Origin: Paenibacillus sp. MMS20-IR301 | GTDB lineage: Bacteria; Bacillota; Bacilli; Paenibacillales; Paenibacillaceae | NCBI RefSeq assembly: GCF_032302195.1 | Contig: NZ_CP135275.1 | Coordinates: 3,224,001-3,288,000, forward strand | Length of the DNA: 64,000 bases | Direction of reading: 5' to 3' | Part shown: one piece after another, positions 59,112-64,000 of the stretch | How positions within the stretch are numbered: the first letter of the stretch is position 1 | Layout of the letters: each line of letters starts with the position of its first letter | Position numbers and translations under genes: made by a program | The notes under the pieces: model-generated | The model's database searches: none | Told to the model about the DNA's origin: nothing | Seen by the model: only the letters and a program-made list of their open reading frames with translations

Positions 59112-61103
59112 TTAATAGCCCATTTCTTCCCGCAATTCATGTTCCATAAACAGGATATCACGTTTCATTTCCTTCATGCTACCTCTGGAAAGCCGTCCGG
59201 CCTCGAACATCAGCTGAATGTTATCGCGCTCCAGCTGAATTCCTGTCCGGGACAGCTCCTGAAGCGCCTCATCAAAGCCCCGCTTGGTGGAAGAAAGCGA
59301 CTCCGTACGGGTCAGTCTCATCTGCCCCCGCTCATAGCGCATAAGCAGCGCGTTGACCGCTTCCGGCTCGGTCTCCCCCTTAATTTGCAGCTCTCTCAGC
59401 TGCTTAAGGACGTAAGCGAAACTGCCGGACTGCAGCTTGTTCCATTCCTCCCGCCGCTGCTGCCTGCTAAGGCGGACCTGCTGAATAACCCCGACGATCT
59501 CTTCCCAGCTTCTGAGCGGAACCAGCTCACTTCTGTATTCCGGGTCACGCGTATGCATGAGCAGCTGCTTGTTCAGCCGGTTCAAATAGCGGTAGGCCGT
59601 ATACGGGTTCACCTCATGCTGCTTCATTGCAGCCAGGGTATATTCTCTTTGCCACTTGAGCGCAGTAACTCCAAGCATCCGCTCTGTTTCTTCGGCAGCT
59701 TCGTTTTTCTTCAACATGCGGATTCTTGAAGTGTAGGTGCTGATCAGGTGGCTGAGAGCCATTTTGGACTGATCCGTGGCCTGATCGTTTAACCCGGCTA
59801 TGACATTGCGCAGAATTTCAATTTTGGCCTCAATCTCTTCGGCATTATGCTCCGCTTCATTTTCTTTGCCCAGCAGGAGGGGCAGCAGATAGTTGGAGGC
59901 AAGCAAGGTCCACAGAATAACGCCTGCCGCCAGGAAGATAATCAGGTCCCGCGCCGGGAACAATGACTTGTCATCCAGCACAAACGGCAGTGACATCGTA
60001 CTCGCAAGCGTAATCGTTCCCCGGACGCCCGACAGCGTAAGAATAAGCGCCTTCTTGAACTCCAGCTTCCAGGGACCGCGCGGCTCCTCCCCTTCGGGAA
60101 TATCCATAATCAGCATCCAGACCAGCCGCAGGCCAAGGACAGCAGCCGTTAATAACAAAGTATACATGATAACCTTGACATTCCCGATATCCGGGTTGCT
60201 CCAGACGGTGTCGATAATCTCCGGCAGCTGCGTGCCGAGCAGGAGGAAGACCAGGCCGTTCAAGACGAAGATAATAACAGACCAGGTGCTTTTGGATACG
60301 ATGCTCAGCTTGGCTACCTCCGGATTCATCTGCTTATACCCGAAGGAATGGGCGATCCCTGCAGCAACTACTGCGAGAATGCCGTTGACCCCAAGCTCTT
60401 CAGCCGCCATAAAAATAGCGAAGGGCGTAAGCAGCTCAATCAGCATATGTAACGTCACATTCTCCATCCCGAGTCTGCGCAGCCCTTTGACCAGCCCGTA
60501 TTTAATCAGCGTCAGCAGCAGACCCAATACGACTCCGCCCAGTGAAATGGTGATAAAGCTCAGGCTGGCCGTTCTGAAGGAGAACGCCCCGGTAACCATA
60601 GCAGCCACAGCGAACTGAAACGATACCAGTCCCGAAGCATCGTTGATCAGCGATTCCCCTTCAAGAATCTGCATCGTCTGATGCGGGATTTTCACCTTCT
60701 GCTCCAGCGCGCCTACAGCGATAGCATCCGTCGGGGCCAGGGCCGCCGCCAGGGCAAACGCCGCAGCCAGCGGAAGAACCGGGAGCAGCCAGTGCAGGAA
60801 GTAGCCAAGCACGGCTACCGTCAGGAAGACCAGGCCCAGCGCGAGCAGCAGGATCGGCTTCTTCAGCTTCCATAACGCCGCTTTGTCCGCAAGCCTGCCA
60901 TCATTGAACAGCAAGGGGGCAATGAACAGGAGCAGGAACAGCTCCGGATTTAATTTCAGTTCATAATGTAATGGCAGCCAGGTAATCGCCATCCCCAGCC
61001 CGATCTGAATAATCGGGACGGACAGCGAGGGGATGAACCGGTTCACCAGATTGGACAGGGAGACTGCTGCCAGCATCAGCAGAATATATTCGAATAATTC
61101 CAA
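59112..61103 (-). CDS. CPA1-family Na+(K+)/H+ antiporter
   Basis: A 663-residue protein: about 12 membrane segments in the first 420 residues, with the CPA1 motifs ALAPTDAIAVGALEQKVKIP, EGESLINDASGLVSFQFAVA (ion-binding Asn-Asp) and GVRGTITLASTMSLPF, then a cytoplasmic tail of about 240 residues rich in Arg/Glu helices. Length and motifs match the B. subtilis NhaK (YvgP) group, which expels Na+, Li+ or K+ in exchange for protons. Single gene; 55 bases upstream of cueP on the same strand. Confidence 0.9.
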   Translation of the reverse strand: MELFEYILLMLAAVSLSNLVNRFIPSLSVPIIQIGLGMAITWLPLHYELKLNPELFLLLFIAPLLFNDGRLADKAALWKLKKPILLLALGLVFLTVAVLGYFLHWLLPVLPLAAAFALAAALAPTDAIAVGALEQKVKIPHQTMQILEGESLINDASGLVSFQFAVAAMVTGAFSFRTASLSFITISLGGVVLGLLLTLIKYGLVKGLRRLGMENVTLHMLIELLTPFAIFMAAEELGVNGILAVVAAGIAHSFGYKQMNPEVAKLSIVSKSTWSVIIFVLNGLVFLLLGTQLPEIIDTVWSNPDIGNVKVIMYTLLLTAAVLGLRLVWMLIMDIPEGEEPRGPWKLEFKKALILTLSGVRGTITLASTMSLPFVLDDKSLFPARDLIIFLAAGVILWTLLASNYLLPLLLGKENEAEHNAEEIEAKIEILRNVIAGLNDQATDQSKMALSHLISTYTSRIRMLKKNEAAEETERMLGVTALKWQREYTLAAMKQHEVNPYTAYRYLNRLNKQLLMHTRDPEYRSELVPLRSWEEIVGVIQQVRLSRQQRREEWNKLQSGSFAYVLKQLRELQIKGETEPEAVNALLMRYERGQMRLTRTESLSSTKRGFDEALQELSRTGIQLERDNIQLMFEAGRLSRGSMKEMKRDILFMEHELREEMGY

Positions 61104-61351
61104 GATTTCAAACCTCCATCTCTCTCTGTTGTCATAATCACTGCACTAAAATTACGGTGCGTATGTAAACTCAGTATAAACGATCCCAATGGAAATATCC
61201 GCCCGGAGCCCGTTTAAGCAGGGCAGATTCACCCGGGACGTATCCGGCGCTCTGACAGCGACAGCAAAACGGATGCCTTTCACACCGGCTTGTACGGCGG
61301 AATGGGCACCCGTGTGCACTTGCTTTTATGAATAAAAGAATGCAGCAGTAC

Positions 61352-62116
61352 TTACTTCAGGTCCGTTGCCGCACTGTTATCGTAAAGGCTGATCAGCTCA
61401 TCGAAAGCAGAAATAATAACGTCAGAGCCCTTCAGCTCATCCTGCCGTCCGAATCCGGCATAGGCACAGCCAATCACAGTCTGGCCGTTCCCTTTGCCTG
61501 CCTCTACATCAGACGAGCGGTCACCGACCATCCAGGCACTGCTGATATTATGATTGTCCAGCAAGAGGCGCAGCAGCTCGGTCTTGGTTGCTGTTCCTTG
61601 TCCGCCTGCGCTGTACAGCCCCTCGAACAGATCCTTCAACTCATGTACTACGACAATACTATGGATATAATCCGCCAGCCCGTTGCTGGCCACGAATAAT
61701 CTGACGCCGCGGCTATGAAGTGCTGCCAGTGTTTCCGCTACCTTCGGGTACAGAATGGTCCCTCCGGCTTCCAGACCCTCGATCTCCAGCTGCAGCAGCA
61801 GATCATCAGCCCGGCGGTGCACCTCCTCGGAGGCCTCCGGCATTACATTCTTCCAAATTTGCGCCAGCAGCATACCGAGACTGCCCAGAATAAGCTCCTC
61901 CGGCGGTGTTGGTCCGGCGTGCAGCCCTTCCTCGCGCAGAATATCAAACATTTTATGGTAGGCAGGCAATAACAGGCTTTCTGTCTGGAACAACGTACCA
62001 TCCATATCAAATACGATTGCTTCCGGCTTATTCAGCTGCGGCAATTGCCCGTTCGCGGCCGGAGTGTGTCCTTCATTACTCATGGGGTGATCCATCCCTT
62101 TCATGTTGTTCTGCAT
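61352..62116 (-). CDS. HAD-superfamily phosphatase
   Basis: A 254-residue HAD hydrolase with motif I VFDMDGTLFQTES (catalytic Asp pair, about 36-38), a helical cap, motif II VASN, motif III Lys in TKTELLRLLL and motif IV WMVGDRSSDVEAGKGNG. The GDRSSDxxAG end fits the phosphoglycolate phosphatase/beta-phosphoglucomutase-like group. Substrate not known. The start is uncertain: ATG codons at 62116, 62104, 62095 and 62083 are in frame, and none has ideal spacing; AAAGGG 12 bases before 62083 is the best. The gap 61104-61351 upstream of the antiporter shows nothing clear. Confidence 0.85.
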   Translation of the reverse strand: MQNNMKGMDHPMSNEGHTPAANGQLPQLNKPEAIVFDMDGTLFQTESLLLPAYHKMFDILREEGLHAGPTPPEELILGSLGMLLAQIWKNVMPEASEEVHRRADDLLLQLEIEGLEAGGTILYPKVAETLAALHSRGVRLFVASNGLADYIHSIVVVHELKDLFEGLYSAGGQGTATKTELLRLLLDNHNISSAWMVGDRSSDVEAGKGNGQTVIGCAYAGFGRQDELKGSDVIISAFDELISLYDNSAATDLK

Positions 62117-62181
62117 CCCGCCTTAATGATATAGGAAAATTGCATGCATTGTCTATGCAGCCGGGGAGGTGCAAATAAAAA

Positions 62182-62220
62182 GGACCGGAAGGCGCACTGT
62201 GAAGTGCCGCTTTCCGGTCC
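62182..62220 (-). terminator. Terminator after abrB
   Basis: GGACCGGAA...GCGCACT (62182-62198) pairs with AGTGCCGC...TTCCGGTCC (to 62220), and TTTTTATTT follows on the minus strand. It is 19 bases past the stop. Confidence 0.88.
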
Positions 62221-62239
62221 CTGCTGTTAAGTATAGAAC

Positions 62240-62494
62240 TTAAATGTGGTCGAAGCTGGCAATCAGCTCATCAAGCACATCTTTGCTGACCATTTTGCCT
62301 CTGAAGTTAATCAGGTTCTCAGCACTTCCGGAGAAGATGCAGGTAGGCTCATATTTTCTGAGAATGATCTTCTCGCCGTCTACAAAGATTTCGAGCGGGT
62401 CTTTTATGTCAATTCCCATTGTTCTGCGCAGTTCAATCGGAATCACGATACGTCCCAGTTCATCTACTTTTCTTACAATACCTGTTGCTTTCAT
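62240..62494 (-). CDS. abrB: Transition state regulator AbrB
   Basis: An 84-residue AbrB homologue. The N-terminal swapped-hairpin DNA-binding domain MKATGIVRKVDELGRIVIPI, continuing ELRRTMGI and DGEKIILRKYEP, is nearly the B. subtilis AbrB sequence; the C-terminal 35 residues differ (Abh and AbrB also diverge here). It represses stationary-phase genes during growth. The ATG at 62494 has AAGGGAGG nine bases upstream; the frame continues to 62521 without support. Its promoter carries three Spo0A-box-like sites, which favours AbrB over other AbrB-domain proteins. Confidence 0.88.
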   Translation of the reverse strand: MKATGIVRKVDELGRIVIPIELRRTMGIDIKDPLEIFVDGEKIILRKYEPTCIFSGSAENLINFRGKMVSKDVLDELIASFDHI

Positions 62495-62589
62495 TATTTG
62501 CATCCTCCCTTGAAATAACACTTTCTTACCATGCAGTGTTAAAAGCTATCAAAGCTTCTAAATAGTAGAAATGATTACTCTATAATTGC

Positions 62590-62618
62590 ATTGTAAAGTG
62601 CTAGTTCTTTCCTGTCAA
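62590..62618 (-). promoter_or_regulatory. SigmaA promoter of abrB
   Basis: TTGACA (62613-62618) and TACAAT (62590-62595) on the minus strand, spaced exactly 17 bases. Transcription would start near 62583, leaving a leader of about 90 bases before the abrB ATG. Confidence 0.78.
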
Positions 62619-62644
62619 TTTTATTTCTACATCTTTTGATATTT

Positions 62645-62686
62645 ATCGACAAATATTTCGACAAAGTTTAGAGTATATTCGACAAA
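62645..62686. promoter_or_regulatory. Three Spo0A (0A) box-like sites upstream of abrB
   Basis: ATCGACAAA (62645-62653), TTCGACAAA (62657-62665) and TTCGACAAA (62678-62686) read TTTGTCGAA/T on the minus strand, matching the 0A box TTTGTCGAA. They lie 27-70 bases upstream of the -35. In B. subtilis, Spo0A~P represses abrB through such boxes, though there they lie downstream of the promoter. They could also act on the divergent MarR gene. Confidence 0.7.
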
Positions 62687-62855
62687 AAGCTAACTCAAAT
62701 ACATTTATATCCATTATTTTCTTCAATAAGTAATTTTAGGCATGAATTTGTTTCCTCCAGCTAAGGCCTGTACTCAGGATGCAGCCCCTCCGCAGCTTGA
62801 CAACAAATTTTACTCTCTATATATTTTAATAACAAAACTAAATTGGAGTGTTTCC

Positions 62856-63275
62856 ATGAGCGAAGAAGCAATGAAGGAGCAGGCCATCTATAAAGTCATG
62901 GATCAAATGGCGAATGTACAGCGGAAATCGCAGGCTTTTGTAGACCTCATCACGAAAAAGGGCTCCCTGTCGCAAAATCAGATCATGCTGTTGTTCCAGC
63001 TTCAGCTTGCAGGCACCCTTAATATTACGGATATTTCCGAGCGGTTTATGATAACTCCGGGAGCTGCCTCCTTTATGTGCGACAAGCTGGAGGATCTGGA
63101 ATATGTCGAGAGAGTACGTACAAAGGAAGACCGCAGAGTGGTGAAGATCGTCCTGACCGCACAAGGAAAAGATCATATCCTCTCCTTGTTCGATTCATTT
63201 GCAGTGGCTGAGCTCGACAACATGTCCATGACGCTGCGGACGATTGATGGCCTGATGGGCGGAATTGTAGAGTAA
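62856..63275 (+). CDS. MarR family transcriptional regulator
   Basis: A 139-residue MarR-type winged-helix protein starting MSEEAMKEQAIYKVMDQMAN. The recognition part is seen in TLNITDISERFMITPGAASF and MCDKLEDLEYVERVRTKEDR followed by RVVKIVLTAQG, the wing and the DR motif of the family. The ATG at 62856 has GGAG about nine bases upstream; a longer frame from 62742 is unlikely. Divergent from abrB; ends at a strong terminator. Its targets and ligand are unknown. Confidence 0.88.
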   Translation: MSEEAMKEQAIYKVMDQMANVQRKSQAFVDLITKKGSLSQNQIMLLFQLQLAGTLNITDISERFMITPGAASFMCDKLEDLEYVERVRTKEDRRVVKIVLTAQGKDHILSLFDSFAVAELDNMSMTLRTIDGLMGGIVE

Positions 63276-63300
63276 CAGCAAAACTTTGTATCTATTGTAT

Positions 63301-63335
63301 AAACTGCTCTTTCCTTAGGGAAAGGCAGTTTTTTT
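63301..63335 (+). terminator. Terminator after the MarR gene
   Basis: AAACTGC and CTTTCC (63301-63314) pair with GGAAAG and GCAGTTT (63319-63331) around TTAG, followed by T residues to 63335. Confidence 0.88.
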
Positions 63336-63426
63336 GTATATGGCTGCAAAAATAATATATTGATTATATATTTTATTTAATATATATTATAGTAACTAAA
63401 ATATTTGAAATGGCGGTGAATCACCT

Positions 63427-64000
63427 ATGCCTCTGCTTGATCAGCCTCCGGGAGACCGGAAACCGCGTAAGATTAACGGTTCTCATATTTGCCGGGGAGA
63501 TCTGGACGCCTCCTTAATCGATGTGTTTGGGCATTTACATGTAGACGGTAACCTGACAACGGCGCGGCTGAAGCTTCAAGGGGAATGTTCTATCGGAGGG
63601 CTCTGCACAGCACAGGAAATCACCAGCCTGGGTAGTCTGCGCGTGAATAACCTTCAAGCAGAACGGATAACGGCAAACGGTTATTTATCCGTTACCCGGG
63701 ACGCAGCCGCAGCAGAGTTCACGGCCGATGGCTGTGTGCGGATAGGCAGCTTGTCCTGCCTGAACTCATTTCGAATTAAGCTGAGTGCCCTAAGCAGGAT
63801 CAACCGCTTGACAGCTGGAGGAGAAATTACGGTAATGCCTTCTTCCAAGCTGCTGAATAGGCTGATGAGCCCGCTTAGGAGCTTGCGCTGCGATACGATA
63901 GAGGGTGCTGATGTTACTTTGTACAGAACTCAAGCAGCTAGCGTAACCGGAGAGAATGTCACTGTCGGCCCTGGATGTGTGATCCAGGAGATCCGCTACA
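63427..64000 (+). CDS. Bactofilin-like (polymer-forming) protein, runs off window
   Basis: An open frame from the ATG at 63427 to the end of the window, at least 191 residues: MPLLDQPPGDRKPRKINGSH, then a long run of short beta-strand units (DVFGHLHVDGNLTTARLKLQ, ECSIGGLCTAQEITSLGSLR, VNNLQAERITANGYLSVTRD) and a later ENVTVGPGCVIQEIRY. The regular G-x-L/V spacing is that of beta-helix bactofilins and of the B. subtilis YhbE/YhbF pair. Such proteins polymerise and act as scaffolds at the membrane. GGCGGTGA precedes the ATG; the upstream 90 bases are extremely AT-rich, with repeated AATATAT runs. No stop codon is reached in the window. Confidence 0.75.
   Translation, partial: MPLLDQPPGDRKPRKINGSHICRGDLDASLIDVFGHLHVDGNLTTARLKLQGECSIGGLCTAQEITSLGSLRVNNLQAERITANGYLSVTRDAAAAEFTADGCVRIGSLSCLNSFRIKLSALSRINRLTAGGEITVMPSSKLLNRLMSPLRSLRCDTIEGADVTLYRTQAASVTGENVTVGPGCVIQEIRY

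Overview
The window looks like chromosome of an endospore-forming Firmicute, most probably Paenibacillus. The evidence is sporulation genes (ytrH, ytrI, ytvI, a YheC/YheD cluster), an abrB gene with Spo0A boxes, LplABC-type sugar transport next to a YesMN-type two-component system, purine-rich ribosome binding sites, and several families of short intergenic repeats. Base composition is slightly above 50% GC by eye. No tRNA, rRNA, phage, insertion sequence or CRISPR array was seen.

Region 1 (1-17 kb) carries the citZ-icd-mdh ... pho genes ... polA neighbourhood known from Bacillus, mostly on the minus strand: the polA 5' end, phoU, pstB, phoP, phoR, a fused class I fumarase, mdh, icd and citZ. 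An insert of yfbR, a short-chain dehydrogenase, a Nudix hydrolase and an amidohydrolase lies between fumarase and mdh. PhoP-box-like repeats precede pstB and a cre-like site precedes citZ. ytvI is divergent from citZ.

Region 2 (17-33 kb) starts with an intergenic stretch of three unrelated tandem arrays. It continues with fxsA, a thioesterase, an MFS carrier, a G1 (eqolisin-type) peptidase, pyk, accA, accD, a small protein, a PgpA-type phosphatase, dnaE, ytrH, ytrI, ytpI and ytoI. This is largely the Bacillus order, but pfkA is absent between accA and pyk and ytvI is inverted.

Region 3 (33-42 kb) is a spore-associated block: yheA, then a six-gene plus-strand operon of five paralogous YheC/YheD ATP-grasp proteins with one GNAT acetyltransferase inside it. 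A SigmaK-like promoter sits in front. This is the best candidate in the window for an undescribed biosynthetic or modification system.

Region 4 (42-51 kb) is accessory DNA. It has a pectinacetylesterase-like protein, a TetR regulator, a frameshifted DUF559 nuclease gene, and a decaying polymorphic toxin locus. That locus has a WXG/LXG-type toxin gene whose deaminase end is out of frame, an intact Imm3-like immunity gene, and three small membrane proteins upstream. A second, partly deleted copy of the membrane-protein cassette lies on the other side.

Region 5 (51-64 kb) holds a carbohydrate ABC transporter (two permeases and a lipoprotein) with a cre-like site, its likely sensor kinase and AraC-type response regulator, a CueP-like copper protein, a CPA1 antiporter, a HAD phosphatase, abrB with three Spo0A boxes, a MarR regulator and the start of a bactofilin-like protein.
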